From: Aerococcus sp. HMSC062A02
Lineage (GTDB): Bacteria > Bacillota > Bacilli > Lactobacillales > Aerococcaceae
Direction of reading: 5' to 3'
NCBI RefSeq assembly: GCF_001809535.1
Contig: NZ_KV797910.1
Location: forward strand, 84,560-148,559
DNA length: 64,000 nucleotides
Part shown: positions 8,363 through 17,917 of the stretch, piece by piece
Layout: the number at the start of each line of letters is the position of its first letter
Position numbering within the stretch: the first letter of the stretch is position 1
Translations under genes and position numbers: made by a program
The notes under the pieces: model-generated
The model's database searches: none
Told to the model about the DNA's origin: nothing
What the model saw: only the letters and a program-made list of their open reading frames with translations

Positions 8363-11002
8363 ATGCAAGAAATTGATATGCCAACAAAGTACCAGCCCAA
8401 TGAAGTTGAGGCTGGCCGTTATGACCAATGGCTGGATACCAAGGTTTTTGAGCCCAATGCCAATCCTGATGTAGAGCCTTATTCGATTGTGATTCCACCA
8501 CCCAATGTGACGGGTAAACTCCACCTGGGCCATGCTTGGGATGTGACCCTCCAAGATATGATTATCCGCCAGAAACGGATGCAAGGCTATGACACCTTGT
8601 GGCTACCTGGGATGGACCATGCCGGGATTGCTACCCAGGCTAAGGTCGAACAAAAATTGCGCGAGGAAGAAAATGTCTCTCGCTATGACCTAGGTCGGGA
8701 AGCCTTCATCGATAAGACCTGGGAGTGGAAGGAAGAATATGCTGAAACCATCCGTAAGCAATGGGCCAAAATGGGGATTTCAGTTGATTATGACCGCGAA
8801 CGCTTTACCTTAGATGACGGTTTATCTGAGGCAGTTCGTAAGGTATTCGTGACCCTCTATGAGAAGGGACTGATCTACCGCGGCGAATATATTATCAACT
8901 GGGACCCGGTCTTCCAGACGGCTCTGTCCGATATCGAAGTGGTCTATAAGGATGATGCGGGGGCCTTTTACCACCTGGAATATCCCCTGGCTGATGGCTC
9001 TGGCAGCCTCCGCCTAGCAACTACCCGGCCCGAAACCATGCTTGGGGATACGGCTGTAGCTGTCCACCCTGACGATGAACGTTACCAAGACTATATCGGG
9101 AAGACGGTCATTTTACCCTTAGTCGGTCGGGAAATTCCTGTGATCGCAGATAGCTATGTAGACCGCGAATTTGGGACCGGGGTGGTTAAGATTACACCAG
9201 CCCATGATCCGAATGACTTCGCAGTCGGCAACCGCCACCAGCTGGAGCGGATTAATGTGATGAATGCCGATGGTAGCATGAACGAAAAGGCCGGCAAGTA
9301 CCAGGGCATGACCCGGGAAGAGTGTCGCAAGGCCATTGTTGAGGACCTTAAGGCGGATGGCAGCTTGGTTGAAATTGAAGAAATGGTCCACAGTGTGGGG
9401 CACTCCGAACGGTCAGATGCCGTTGTTGAACCACGCTTATCGACCCAATGGTTTGTGAAGATGGCGCCGCTGGCTGAGAAAGCCTTGGCCAACCAAAAAA
9501 CGGAAGACCGCGTAGATTTCTATCCTCCACGTTTTGAACAAACCTTTATTTCTTGGATGGAGAATGTCCATGATTGGGTAATCTCACGTCAACTCTGGTG
9601 GGGCCACCAAATTCCAGCCTGGTACCACAATGAAACAGGGGAAATCTATGTCGGCATGGAAGCTCCTGCTGACGAAGAAAACTGGACCCAGGATGAAGAT
9701 GTCCTCGATACCTGGTTCTCCAGTGCGCTCTGGCCATTCTCTACTATGGGCTGGCCGGATGAAGATGCAGCGGACTACCAACGCTACTTCCCAACCAACA
9801 CCCTGGTAACAGGCTATGACATTATCTTCTTCTGGGTCAGCCGGATGATCTTCCAATCCCTGGAATTTACTGGTCGCCGTCCCTTCCAAAATGTCTTGAT
9901 CCATGGCTTGATCCGCGATTCAGAAGGCCGCAAGATGTCTAAGTCTCTGGGTAATGGGGTTGACCCAATGGATGTGGTGGACCAATACGGAGCAGATGCC
10001 CTTCGCTGGTTCCTAGCAACTGGGTCGACACCTGGTCAGGACATCCGTTACTATCCAGAAAAACTAGAGGCTGCCTGGAACTTCATTAATAAGATTTGGA
10101 ATGCCAGCCGCTATGCCTTGATGAACCTGGACGGGCTCAGCTATGATGAGATTGATCTGAGCCAGGTGACGAACATCGTCGACAAGTGGATCCTCACCCG
10201 CTTAAATGAAACCATTGAAAAAGTCACCCGCAACTTCGATAACTTTGAGTTCGGAGAAGCTGGACGCTCACTCTACCACTTCATCTGGGATGACTTCTGT
10301 GACTGGTATATTGAAATGAGTAAGGAAGTCTTGAACGGCGATGACCAAGCCGCTAAGTTAACGACCCGGTCAGTTCTTGCCTATACCCTTGACCAAATCC
10401 TGCGCTTGCTCCATCCGATCATGCCTTTTGTTACGGAAGAAATTTGGCAAAATGTGCCCCATGAAGGTAGTAGCATCGTGACTGCGGCCTATCCCGAAGT
10501 TCAAGCGGATCAAATCGATAAAGAAGCAGCCAAGCAAATGGAGGCTCTAATCAGCCTCATCCGTGCGGTCCGTAATGCACGGAATGAGAATAATGTGGCA
10601 CCTTCTAAGGCGATCGATATCCAAATTAAGGCGGATAGTCCGGCCACTAAGGACACGTTAGAGGCTAATGGCGCCTATCTGGACCGCTTCCTGAACCCTG
10701 ACCACCTTACCATTGCGACAGACCTAGAAGTTCCCGATAAGGCCATGACTCTCTTCTTTGATGCAGGGGAAGTCTACCTTCCTCTAGCTGGTTTCTTAAA
10801 TCTCGACGAAGAAATTGCCCGTCTTGAAAAAGAAGCCGATAAATGGCGGGATGAAGTTGCCCGAGTTGAGAAGAAATTAGCCAACCAAGGCTTTGTTAAT
10901 AATGCTCCTGAAGCAGTTGTCGCTAAGGAACGGGAAAAAGGTAGCCAATACCAAGAAAAACTTCAAGCTACCCTGGAACGTATCGAAGATTTAAAAGCTT
11001 AG
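8363..11002 (+). CDS. valS: valyl-tRNA synthetase
   Basis: An 879-residue class Ia synthetase that charges tRNA-Val and edits threonine. The HIGH motif is H54-LGH in [13 protein letters not shown], and KMSKS begins at K524. The inserted editing domain spans roughly 170-380. A coiled-coil tRNA-binding arm ([20 protein letters not shown]) ends the protein. Length is typical. ATG at 8363 has AAAGGAAG upstream; the next ATG (8378) lacks a ribosome site. It is controlled by the T-box leader at 8097-8305 and followed by its own terminator. Confidence 0.97.
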   Translation: MQEIDMPTKYQPNEVEAGRYDQWLDTKVFEPNANPDVEPYSIVIPPPNVTGKLHLGHAWDVTLQDMIIRQKRMQGYDTLWLPGMDHAGIATQAKVEQKLREEENVSRYDLGREAFIDKTWEWKEEYAETIRKQWAKMGISVDYDRERFTLDDGLSEAVRKVFVTLYEKGLIYRGEYIINWDPVFQTALSDIEVVYKDDAGAFYHLEYPLADGSGSLRLATTRPETMLGDTAVAVHPDDERYQDYIGKTVILPLVGREIPVIADSYVDREFGTGVVKITPAHDPNDFAVGNRHQLERINVMNADGSMNEKAGKYQGMTREECRKAIVEDLKADGSLVEIEEMVHSVGHSERSDAVVEPRLSTQWFVKMAPLAEKALANQKTEDRVDFYPPRFEQTFISWMENVHDWVISRQLWWGHQIPAWYHNETGEIYVGMEAPADEENWTQDEDVLDTWFSSALWPFSTMGWPDEDAADYQRYFPTNTLVTGYDIIFFWVSRMIFQSLEFTGRRPFQNVLIHGLIRDSEGRKMSKSLGNGVDPMDVVDQYGADALRWFLATGSTPGQDIRYYPEKLEAAWNFINKIWNASRYALMNLDGLSYDEIDLSQVTNIVDKWILTRLNETIEKVTRNFDNFEFGEAGRSLYHFIWDDFCDWYIEMSKEVLNGDDQAAKLTTRSVLAYTLDQILRLLHPIMPFVTEEIWQNVPHEGSSIVTAAYPEVQADQIDKEAAKQMEALISLIRAVRNARNENNVAPSKAIDIQIKADSPATKDTLEANGAYLDRFLNPDHLTIATDLEVPDKAMTLFFDAGEVYLPLAGFLNLDEEIARLEKEADKWRDEVARVEKKLANQGFVNNAPEAVVAKEREKGSQYQEKLQATLERIEDLKA

Positions 11003-11015
11003 ATTTATAATAATG

Positions 11016-11046
11016 AAAAGGCTGGGACAGAAGCTCCCAGCCTTTT
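11016..11046. terminator. terminator after valS (possibly bidirectional)
   Basis: AAAAGGCTGGGA (11016-11027) pairs with TCCCAGCCTTTT (11035-11046). The GGCTGGGACA core resembles the start of the other intergenic hairpins near 21470 and 28720. Confidence 0.85.
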
Positions 11047-11072
11047 CAATTAATACGCTTTATGGCAATTGA

Positions 11073-11100
11073 TTGACAAGCTAAAAAAGCTTAGTATAAA
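11073..11100 (+). promoter_or_regulatory. promoter of glmS
   Basis: TTGACA (11073-11078), a 16-bp spacer, and TATAAA (11095-11100). The spacer contains the palindrome AAGCTAAAAAAGCTT. It drives the ribozyme leader. Confidence 0.65.
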
Positions 11101-11139
11101 ATAGAAGGGATCTTCTAATTCATTTAAGGAAATCCTATA

Positions 11140-11275
11140 GGGATAGCGCCAGGCCTAGGAATAGGTGACGAGGACTGAACTTATCGAATAATCGGCGGAT
11201 GGTTCAGAGGCTGCATGGTCTATAGGCAGGCCCTCAAATACACAAGGGGCAGGCCAGATGCTGGAAGATCTAGTT
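11140..11275 (+). ncRNA. glmS ribozyme (glucosamine-6-phosphate-activated)
   Basis: The leader carries AGCGCC at 11145-11150, TGACGAGG, a TTATCGA segment and TCGGCGGATGG. These are the conserved core of the glmS self-cleaving ribozyme and sit directly upstream of glmS. By analogy the scissile bond is between A11145 and G11146. Binding of GlcN6P triggers cleavage and lowers glmS mRNA. The 3' boundary is approximate; recognition is by motif order and gene context. Confidence 0.92.
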
Positions 11276-11301
11276 ATTCTAAACTTTAGGAGGAAATTTA
11301 T

Positions 11302-13110
11302 ATGTGTGGAATTACTGGATTTATTGGTCAGGGGGACGTCACAGAGGCCCTCTTAAACGGGCTAGAACGTCTGGAGTACAGAGGTTATGATTCAGCGGGG
11401 ATTTTTACTGTTAATTCTCAAGGTCAAGGTCGGCTTTTTAAAGCAGCTGGACCGATCCAAGCCTTGCGGGATAAGGTCGAAGCTGGCCCGTCAGCAAGTG
11501 CTGGGATTGGGCATACCCGCTGGGCGACCCATGGTGTGGCTAGCGAGGCCAATGCCCATCCCCATCAATCTGCGGATGGTCGTTTTAGCCTCGTGCACAA
11601 TGGAGTGATTGAGAATTACCAGGAAGTCAAAGAAAAATATCTAGCAGATTATCCCTTTAAGAGCCAAACGGATACGGAAGTGGTCGTTGCACTGATCGCT
11701 TACTTCGCCGAAAAAGATCAGCTGTCCGGTCAGGAAGCCTTCCTACGTGCCTTAAAAGAAGTTGAGGGCTCTTATGCCTTTGTGCTCTTGGATAAAACGA
11801 ATCCTGATCATTTGTACGCGGCTAAGAACAAGAGTCCACTCTTATTGGGGCTCGGTCAAGGCTTTAATTGCTTGGTTTCTGATGCTATGGCGGCCATTCA
11901 ATTGACCGACCAATACCTAGAAATCCATGATGGAGAGGTCATTGACCTGGAAGCCGACGCCTACCATATCCAAGATGCAGCTGGTCAGCCGGTCCAACGG
12001 CAAGCTTACACTGCCCGTCTCAATGCGGATGATTTGGAGAAGGGAACCTATCCTTATTACATGCTCAAGGAGATCGATGAACAACCCGCAGTCCTACGCC
12101 GGATTGTCCAAGCCTACAGTGATGACCAGGGGAATTTAAGTGTAGATTCTGATATTCTGGCAAAGATCCAAGCTTCCGACCGCCTCTATATCATTGCGGC
12201 GGGGACTTCGATGCATGCTGGCTTAATGGGTAAGGCCTTGATTGAATCCTTGGCTAAGATTCCGGTTGAGGTTTGTATCGCCTCGGAATTTGCCTATGAC
12301 CGCCCCTTATTGAGTGAGAAGCCTTACTTTATCTATATCTCTCAATCTGGGGAAACTGCTGACTCCCGGCAAGTTTTGGTTCAGACTAATGAAGAAGGCT
12401 ATCCTTCTTTAACGATTACCAATACGCCAGGGTCTACCTTGTCGCGTGAAGCGGACGATACCCTCCTCCTCCATGCGGGACCAGAAATTGCGGTTGCTTC
12501 GACTAAGGCTTACACAGCACAAATTGCGGTATTGGCCATTCTTGCCGATGCCTTGGCCCAAGCAAAAGGCGAAAAGCTCGCCTTCGACATGAAGCAGGAA
12601 TTGGGACGGGTGGCCCAGGCCATGGAAGCAGCTGTGAGTGAGAAAGACCGCTGCCATGACCTAGCCCGTCAGTATTTTGCCGACCAATCGACTGCCTTTT
12701 ATATTGGGCGGTCATTGGACTATTATTCTAGCTTGGAAGCAGCCCTTAAATTAAAGGAAATTTCTTATATCCAAGCTGAGGGCTTTGCGGCTGGTGAATT
12801 GAAGCATGGGACCATTGCCTTAATTGAGGAAGGAACGCCGGTCATTGCGCTGATTAGCCAAGAGAAAACGGCTGCAATGGTGCGGAGTAATGTGGAGGAA
12901 GTCCGCTCGCGCGGGGCTCAAGTTATCCATATTGCCAGCGAAAATTGCCAAAAACCGGGGGACCAATTGCTGGTGATGCAGGTAGAAGAGTGTCTTTTGC
13001 CGTTGGTGAGCATTGTCTACGCTCAACTTCTCGCTTATTACGCCACCATTGAACGAGGCTATGATGTGGATAAACCAAGAAACTTAGCCAAATCCGTAAC
13101 CGTTGAATAG
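11302..13110 (+). CDS. glmS: glutamine-fructose-6-phosphate aminotransferase
   Basis: A 602-residue enzyme that makes glucosamine-6-phosphate, the first step to UDP-GlcNAc for peptidoglycan. It has an N-terminal class II glutamine amidotransferase domain with catalytic Cys2 (MCGITGFIG), then two SIS isomerase domains (about 285-420 and 455-590), and the characteristic C-terminus DKPRNLAKSVTVE. The start is ATG at 11302 after AGGAGG. The ribozyme leader gives feedback control. It is a single-gene unit bounded by a terminator. Confidence 0.98.
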   Translation: MCGITGFIGQGDVTEALLNGLERLEYRGYDSAGIFTVNSQGQGRLFKAAGPIQALRDKVEAGPSASAGIGHTRWATHGVASEANAHPHQSADGRFSLVHNGVIENYQEVKEKYLADYPFKSQTDTEVVVALIAYFAEKDQLSGQEAFLRALKEVEGSYAFVLLDKTNPDHLYAAKNKSPLLLGLGQGFNCLVSDAMAAIQLTDQYLEIHDGEVIDLEADAYHIQDAAGQPVQRQAYTARLNADDLEKGTYPYYMLKEIDEQPAVLRRIVQAYSDDQGNLSVDSDILAKIQASDRLYIIAAGTSMHAGLMGKALIESLAKIPVEVCIASEFAYDRPLLSEKPYFIYISQSGETADSRQVLVQTNEEGYPSLTITNTPGSTLSREADDTLLLHAGPEIAVASTKAYTAQIAVLAILADALAQAKGEKLAFDMKQELGRVAQAMEAAVSEKDRCHDLARQYFADQSTAFYIGRSLDYYSSLEAALKLKEISYIQAEGFAAGELKHGTIALIEEGTPVIALISQEKTAAMVRSNVEEVRSRGAQVIHIASENCQKPGDQLLVMQVEECLLPLVSIVYAQLLAYYATIERGYDVDKPRNLAKSVTVE

Positions 13111-13131
13111 ACGAGGTAGCAATAAATTTAG

Positions 13132-13178
13132 AAAAAGGCCGCAGGAAAGGGCTTAGTACCTTCTCCTGCGGCCTTTTT
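13132..13178 (+). terminator. terminator after glmS
   Basis: AAAAAGGCCGCAGGA (13132-13146) pairs with TCCTGCGGCCTTTTT (13164-13178). Confidence 0.92.
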
Positions 13179-13186
13179 GGGCATAA

Positions 13187-13210
13187 AAAAGGGCTCCTGA
13201 GAGCCCTTTT
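13187..13210 (-). terminator. terminator after the cold-shock gene
   Basis: AAAAGGGCTC (13187-13196) and GAGCCCTTTT (13201-13210) form a perfect stem with a 4-base loop. It serves the leftward csp gene that ends at 13217. Confidence 0.88.
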
Positions 13211-13216
13211 GAAGAA

Positions 13217-13417
13217 TTATAATTTGTTGACATTAGCCGCTTGTGGGCCACGGTCGCTTTCTTCAATTTCAAATTCAACAGATTGACCTTCTTCAAGTGT
13301 TTTGAAGCCTTCATCGTTGATAGCTGAGAAGTGTACGAAGACATCGTCAGCACCTTCACGTTCGATGAAGCCAAAACCTTTTGCTGGGTTAAACCATTTA
13401 ACTGTTCCTTGTTCCAT
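13217..13417 (-). CDS. csp: cold-shock protein, CspA family
   Basis: A 66-residue single cold-shock domain that binds single-stranded RNA or DNA and acts as an RNA chaperone. Both RNA-binding motifs are present: KGFGFIE (RNP1) and VFVHF (RNP2), after [11 protein letters not shown] use ATG at 13417 because AGGGAGGA precedes it; an upstream in-frame extension would include that ribosome site. A promoter at 13542-13570 gives a 5' untranslated region of about 115-120 bases, as is usual for cold-inducible csp mRNAs. Confidence 0.96.
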   Translation of the reverse strand: MEQGTVKWFNPAKGFGFIEREGADDVFVHFSAINDEGFKTLEEGQSVEFEIEESDRGPQAANVNKL

Positions 13418-13541
13418 AATATATAAAATCCTCCCTGTGCCTTGGCACAATAAAATATTTAGTGAAGCTTAAGAGGAAAAATTAGCCGTTTTAATGCTAG
13501 TTAAAACTTTTAAATTAAAATCCTAAAGGTCACTGACTAGT

Positions 13542-13570
13542 ATTATATCAGTAGTTTATAAGTTGGGCAA
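13542..13570 (-). promoter_or_regulatory. promoter of the cold-shock gene
   Basis: On the minus strand: TTGCCC (13565-13570), a 17-bp spacer, and TATAAT (13542-13547). Confidence 0.65.
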
Positions 13571-13597
13571 ATCATAAGACCCCAATTTAGATTTATT

Positions 13598-14296
13598 TTA
13601 AAAAATACCGAACTCGCGTAGGCTGACAAAGTCTTCACTCCCTACCACAATATGGTCGAGTAGGTCAATGCCTAGTAAGCTGCCGCAGTCTAGGAGCCGC
13701 TGGGTAAAGTCGATATCAGCCTGGGAAGGAGAGGGGTTGCCTGAAGGATGGTTATGGCCAACGATAATGCGAGCTGCGCAGCAGCGAACGGCTGCGTGGT
13801 AGATTTCTCGGGGGTGGGCCACGCTCATGTTTAAGGAGCCAATAAAGATGGTCTGCTGGCGGATTACTTCATGCTTAGTGTTTAGAAAGAGGACCAAGAC
13901 ATGTTCTTGTTTGTAGTGGCGCATCTCATTGAGCAACCAGTTGCCTGCCTCTTGGCTAGAACCAATCTGACCAAATTTTGGACACTGGGCTTGGTTGACC
14001 CGCTTGCCAAATTCAAGGGCAGCCAGAAGTTCGGCCGCCTTGGCTTGGCCAATGCCAGGAATCTTAGTGAGCTCTTCGATGGACGCATAACGCAGGTCAT
14101 AGAGATTTTCGTAATACTTCAGGACGCGCACGGCTAAGTCTAAGACCGAGGCTTGGCGGCTTCCTGTTCTTAAGAGGATAGCCAACAATTCATAATCAGC
14201 AAGGCGTTCAGCTCCACCAGCAATCAGTCGTTCACGGGGCCGGGATTCTTTATCAAGGTCTTTGAATTGAAGAATGAGGGGTAAGTTATCTGTCAT
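13598..14296 (-). CDS. radC: RadC-family JAB/MPN-domain protein
   Basis: A 232-residue protein. Its N-terminal half holds a helix-hairpin-helix-like segment (ELTKIPGIGQAKAAELLAA) and its C-terminal half a JAB1/MPN metalloprotease-like domain with the metal motif VGHNHPSGNPSPSQAD. The historic DNA-repair label is weakly supported for the family and the biochemical role is unknown. The start is ATG at 14296 with GGAGGC upstream. It lies upstream of csp on the same strand but is separated from it by the csp promoter. Confidence 0.93.
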   Translation of the reverse strand: MTDNLPLILQFKDLDKESRPRERLIAGGAERLADYELLAILLRTGSRQASVLDLAVRVLKYYENLYDLRYASIEELTKIPGIGQAKAAELLAALEFGKRVNQAQCPKFGQIGSSQEAGNWLLNEMRHYKQEHVLVLFLNTKHEVIRQQTIFIGSLNMSVAHPREIYHAAVRCCAARIIVGHNHPSGNPSPSQADIDFTQRLLDCGSLLGIDLLDHIVVGSEDFVSLREFGIF

Positions 14297-14375
14297 TTTT
14301 CTGCCTCCTTATAGATATATAAACCATCGATCCATTAATTCATCAAGTGAGATATCAAAAAGATAAAAACAAAAA

Positions 14376-14399
14376 TCTCCCCAGCTATGGCTGAGGAGA
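14376..14399 (-). terminator. terminator after the 226-residue membrane protein gene
   Basis: TCTCCCCAGC (14376-14385) pairs imperfectly with GCTGAGGAGA (14390-14399). On the minus strand it is followed by TTTTTGTTTTT. Confidence 0.65.
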
Positions 14400-14410
14400 C
14401 CCAAAACTTT

Positions 14411-15091
14411 TTATTGATTAGCAGTTCTCTTTTTGAGAGCCTGTTTGTGGTCGTACTGGATAAGGAGGGCGAGAAGATAGGCGATGAGGATAAACCAAGC
14501 GCCTTGAGGAAGAAGAAAGCTAGCCAGGATCAAACTCGAGATGAGGCTAAGAATGCCCAAGAATCGATAGAAGCTCTTTTCACCAACAAAGATAGGATCT
14601 TGGACTTCCGAGCGCGTGAAGAGAGCAGCCAGGCCTAGAAAGAGGGCGAGGTAGAAAGCGGTGTATTGGTGGCTAACTAGCTGGCTATTCGTATAGAGAA
14701 TAAGGTAAGTATAGATGATGAGGCTAGCAACATAGGCCAGGTGGGGCATTAACTTGACCAGTTTATGGCTGAGTAGGCTGGAGTGGACTAAAAGGTAGGA
14801 GAGGATGAGGAGGCGAGGAACCGGCCAACCAAATTCAAAATAGGCCAATATGAAGAGCAGCCAGACAAGAACTTCGGCAAGGATGAGCCCCTTGATGTTC
14901 TTGACTAGACTAAGTTCTTTACCGTCTGTAAAACAATAGAAAAGTTCGGTTAAGAGCCATTGGAAGGGCAAAATCAAGGCCCAGGCTTGCCAGCGCCACT
15001 GGTCCACTTGGAAGGCCAGGATTAGGGCTGATAGACTGGCTAAAACCAAGCTATAGACCTTAAAATTAGCTAGCTTTTTAATGATTGTCAT
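14411..15091 (-). CDS. unknown multi-pass membrane protein
   Basis: A protein of about 226 residues with seven or eight hydrophobic segments joined by short loops and a basic C-terminal tail (QYDHKQALKKRTANQ). I do not recognise a family. I chose the ATG at 15091 (MTIIKKLANF) because GAGGAGG lies 8 bases upstream; two upstream in-frame ATGs would place that ribosome site inside the gene. Its start overlaps the end of the methyltransferase gene by 14 bases, so the two are co-transcribed and probably translationally coupled. No catalytic motif is visible. Confidence 0.75.
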   Translation of the reverse strand: MTIIKKLANFKVYSLVLASLSALILAFQVDQWRWQAWALILPFQWLLTELFYCFTDGKELSLVKNIKGLILAEVLVWLLFILAYFEFGWPVPRLLILSYLLVHSSLLSHKLVKLMPHLAYVASLIIYTYLILYTNSQLVSHQYTAFYLALFLGLAALFTRSEVQDPIFVGEKSFYRFLGILSLISSLILASFLLPQGAWFILIAYLLALLIQYDHKQALKKRTANQ

Positions 15092-15662
15092 GCGCATTTC
15101 CTCCTCTCTTTTCAATAATAATCAGCCGGGGTGGGAGATTGCGTTGGTTAATGAACTGAACTTGGCTAATATTGAAAGCCTCCTGAGGATACTGGCTCAG
15201 GTGTTGGCAGACCGTCTCATACTCTTCCATACCTCCTGGATGTCCTAGGTAGGCGGCGACAAGAATCTTAGCCCCTGCTTTAAGATACTGGCAACATTGA
15301 TCCAAGGCTTGACAAGTTGATTGGCCCTGCGTGATAATGGCCTTGTCCGTACCGGGCAGGTAGCCTAGATTAAAGCAAGCCAGATCGACAGCAAGGCCTT
15401 CTGGCAAATACTGGTCCAAGCAGGCATGGTCCGCTTGGATGAGAGTCACTTGCTGGTCCAATGCTTCTTTTTCTAAGCGTTCTTGGCTGCGTTGGATCGC
15501 CTCAGCTTGGATATCGAAGGCATAGACCTTACCCTCTTGGCCAACTAGACGAGCTAAAAAGGCAGTATCTTGGCCTGTTCCAGCAGTGCCATCGAGCGCT
15601 GTCATACCGGGACTTAGGCTCTCTTCTATGATGTGGTGGTAGATTTGGATAATATTATGCAT
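15078..15662 (-). CDS. mnmM: SAM-dependent methyltransferase, YtqB/MnmM type
   Basis: A 194-residue Rossmann methyltransferase with SAM motif I LDGTAGTGQDTAFLA, the acidic motif II VYAFDIQ, and FNLGYLPGTDK in place of motif IV. The length and start (MHNIIQIYH) match YtqB proteins, which in B. subtilis were identified as MnmM, methylating wobble nm5s2U34 of tRNA. The start is ATG at 15662 with GAGG nine bases upstream; a TTG further upstream is less likely. Assignment to MnmM rather than another rRNA or tRNA methylase rests on family resemblance. Confidence 0.8.
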   Translation of the reverse strand: MHNIIQIYHHIIEESLSPGMTALDGTAGTGQDTAFLARLVGQEGKVYAFDIQAEAIQRSQERLEKEALDQQVTLIQADHACLDQYLPEGLAVDLACFNLGYLPGTDKAIITQGQSTCQALDQCCQYLKAGAKILVAAYLGHPGGMEEYETVCQHLSQYPQEAFNISQVQFINQRNLPPRLIIIEKRGGNAHDNH

Positions 15663-15726
15663 GAATTGCAACCTCGATTCTAAATTGGAGTTCAAAGCTT
15701 AGGCTTATTATAGCATTTCCTCCTAG

Positions 15727-15743
15727 ATTACAAAAAGGTTACA
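15727..15743 (-). promoter_or_regulatory. WalR (YycF)-type binding site
   Basis: On the minus strand this reads TGTAAC, a 5-bp spacer, TGTAAT, the known WalR hexamer pair. It lies about 55 bp upstream of a TATAAT (15799-15804) that would serve the LysM-glucosaminidase gene. WalR regulons typically include wall hydrolases, which fits the downstream product. The match is direct; binding is inference. Confidence 0.65.
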
Positions 15744-15838
15744 AATATTAAAAGTCCATACTTTTATTAAATTCACCCCATTTTAGCTAGATTTGAATTA
15801 TAATAGAAACAAGTAAATTTAAACAGGAGGCTGACACG

Positions 15839-17809
15839 TTGAAATTGACATTAAATAAAGCTCAACTTTTGAAAACTGGTGCCTTAATCTGTGGGTCTGC
15901 AGCTGTTGTGGCAGCAGTCAGTGCCGACCTAACAGAAACCGTGTCTGCAGACCAAGTCGCAGTCACAGCCACTTCGACCAGAAGCAATCAATTCTTAAAC
16001 AAAGTGATTCCCCACGCCACCGAACTTGCAGGTCAAAATGATCTCTATGCTTCTGTGATGATTGCTCAAGCCGTCCTTGAATCAGGCTGGGGATCAAGTA
16101 GTTTATCTCAAGCACCTTATAACAATCTCTTCGGTATCAAAGGAAACTACCAAGGCAATTCAGTCGTGATGAATACCCTTGAAGATAATGGCTCAGGTTC
16201 TTATTATGGGATCCGTGACGGCTTTAGAGCTTATCCATCTTATCGTGAGTCCTTAATTGACTATGTGGGTCTCTTGAAGAACGGCCCTTCTTTTAACTCT
16301 AATTTCTACAGTGGGGCATGGAAATCGAATACCAACTCCTATCGTGATGCGACAGCTTGGCTAACCGGCCGCTATGCGACGGATACCTCTTATGGTCCCA
16401 AGCTAAACAACTTGATCGAAACGTATGGCCTGACTGCCTATGACCAAGGAGGCAGTACAGCTTCCGTTAAGACCCAAGCCCGTCAAAACCTTAGTCAAAA
16501 GAAAAGTACTGGCAAGTCTTATACGGTTAAACCAGGGGATGGCCTTTATACAGTGGCGCGCAACTTAGGGACAACTGTTTCCGCCCTCAAGGCCCAATAT
16601 GGTTTAACGTCAAACTTAATCCATCCAGGGCAAGTTTTCAGCGTGGGAGCCTCCACTAGCAATCAAAAGGCTCAGCCAGCTTCAAGTAGTCAAGCTACTA
16701 AGCAGACAAATACGCCATCTGCTGGGAAATCTTACACTGTTAAGCCAGGCGACGGTCTTTATACAGTCGCTCAAAACTTAGGGACGACCGTTTCTGCTCT
16801 CAAGGCCCAATATGGTTTAACGTCAAACTTAATCCATCCAGGGCAAGTTTTCAGCGTGGGAGCCTCCACTAGCAATCAAAAGGCTCAGCCAGCTTCAAGT
16901 AGTCAAGCTACTAAGCAGACAAATACGCCATCTACTGGGAAATCTTACACTGTTAAGCCAGGCGACGGCCTTTATACAGTCGCTCAAAACTTGGGGACGA
17001 CCGTTTCTGCCCTCAAGGCCCAATATGGTTTAACGTCAAACTTAATCCATCCAGGTCAAGTTTTCAGTGTAGGGTCTGCCAATACCGGCCAAGCGTCTAA
17101 GCCAGCGCCAAGTCAGCAAACGCCTAAGCAAGCAAGTAGCCAGTCGACTGGCAAGTCCTATACGGTTAAGCCAGGTGATGGCCTTTACACCGTTGCTCGT
17201 AATCTAGGAACGACTGTTTCAGCTCTTAAAGCGCAGTATGGCTTATCGTCTAACTTAATCCATCCAGGCCAAGTCTTCTCCACTTCTGGTGGTCAGACGA
17301 CCGCTAAGCAAACGACACAATCACCAGCGACAAGCCGTCCTGTAGCACCATCTAGCCAAACGACACCGGCTGCTATCGGGCATAAGGTTCAGGCGGGTGA
17401 TACCCTCTGGCGGATTGCTTCAGCTAATGGCATGACGGTCCAAGAATTGAAGGCATTGAATGGACTCACTGGGGCTAACATCTATGTCGGCCAAGAATTG
17501 AAATTGAGCCAATCGCCTGCTAAAGCTGCTCCTGCTTCTCAAGCAGTGACTAGCCAGGCAGCTCCAGCTCAAGCAAGTAGCCAAGCACAGACTCCAGCCC
17601 AAGCGTCAGTCAATGCGGCCAGCCCAAGCCAAACAAGTAGCAGTCCAGCCGCAGCTCAAAGCCAAGCCTACACTATCCAGGCGGGAGACAATCTCTACCG
17701 GATCTCAGTTAACCATGGGGTAGGGCTAAATGAGCTTTTAGCAGCTAATAATTTGAAACAAGATTCACTGATCCTGCCTGGTCAAAGCTTAACCATTCCT
17801 GGTAAATAG
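15839..17809 (+). CDS. secreted N-acetylglucosaminidase (GH73) with six LysM repeats
   Basis: A 656-residue autolysin. A signal peptide ends near TVSADQ (about residue 37). The GH73 domain spans about 50-200 with catalytic glutamate E81 in QAVLESGWGSS, followed by NNLFGIKG. Then come six LysM peptidoglycan-binding modules. The first four (from K226) are near-identical and start KSYTVKPGDGLYTVA, spaced by S/T/Q/A-rich linkers. The last two (HKVQAGDTLWRIAS and AYTIQAGDNLYRISV) are divergent. The start is TTG at 15839 after AGGAGG. It cleaves the glycan strands, probably for cell separation. A WalR-type box lies upstream. It resembles AtlA/AcmA-class enzymes. Confidence 0.93.
   Translation: MKLTLNKAQLLKTGALICGSAAVVAAVSADLTETVSADQVAVTATSTRSNQFLNKVIPHATELAGQNDLYASVMIAQAVLESGWGSSSLSQAPYNNLFGIKGNYQGNSVVMNTLEDNGSGSYYGIRDGFRAYPSYRESLIDYVGLLKNGPSFNSNFYSGAWKSNTNSYRDATAWLTGRYATDTSYGPKLNNLIETYGLTAYDQGGSTASVKTQARQNLSQKKSTGKSYTVKPGDGLYTVARNLGTTVSALKAQYGLTSNLIHPGQVFSVGASTSNQKAQPASSSQATKQTNTPSAGKSYTVKPGDGLYTVAQNLGTTVSALKAQYGLTSNLIHPGQVFSVGASTSNQKAQPASSSQATKQTNTPSTGKSYTVKPGDGLYTVAQNLGTTVSALKAQYGLTSNLIHPGQVFSVGSANTGQASKPAPSQQTPKQASSQSTGKSYTVKPGDGLYTVARNLGTTVSALKAQYGLSSNLIHPGQVFSTSGGQTTAKQTTQSPATSRPVAPSSQTTPAAIGHKVQAGDTLWRIASANGMTVQELKALNGLTGANIYVGQELKLSQSPAKAAPASQAVTSQAAPAQASSQAQTPAQASVNAASPSQTSSSPAAAQSQAYTIQAGDNLYRISVNHGVGLNELLAANNLKQDSLILPGQSLTIPGK
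16586..16933 (+). repeat. 213-bp tandem repeats in the LysM region
   Basis: Bases 16586-16720 and 16799-16933 are identical over 135 bp, 213 bp (71 codons) apart. A third copy, less exact, begins at 17012 with the same period. This is internal to the LysM gene and points to recent unequal crossing-over, so copy number may vary between strains. Confidence 0.9.
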
Positions 17810-17832
17810 GCTGAGGCGAGAGAAGTTGTGAT

Positions 17833-17863
17833 GCCAGGTCCTTAACTTGGGCTTGGCTTTTTT
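17833..17863 (+). terminator. terminator after the LysM-glucosaminidase gene
   Basis: GCCAGGTCC (17833-17841) pairs imperfectly with GGGCTTGGC (17849-17857), followed by T6. Confidence 0.6.
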
Positions 17864-17881
17864 ATGAGAAGAAACTTGGCC

Positions 17882-17911
17882 TTGGCATGGGAGACGATCC
17901 TGTGATACAAT
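17882..17911 (+). promoter_or_regulatory. promoter of the leuS T-box leader
   Basis: TTGGCA (17882-17887), an 18-bp spacer, and TACAAT (17906-17911). Confidence 0.55.
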
Positions 17912-17917
17912 GAGTCC

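Noticed and set aside
11140-11275. Reading the glmS leader as a T-box or purine riboswitch
   Set aside because: No T-box sequence or terminator is present, and the core motifs match the glmS ribozyme.
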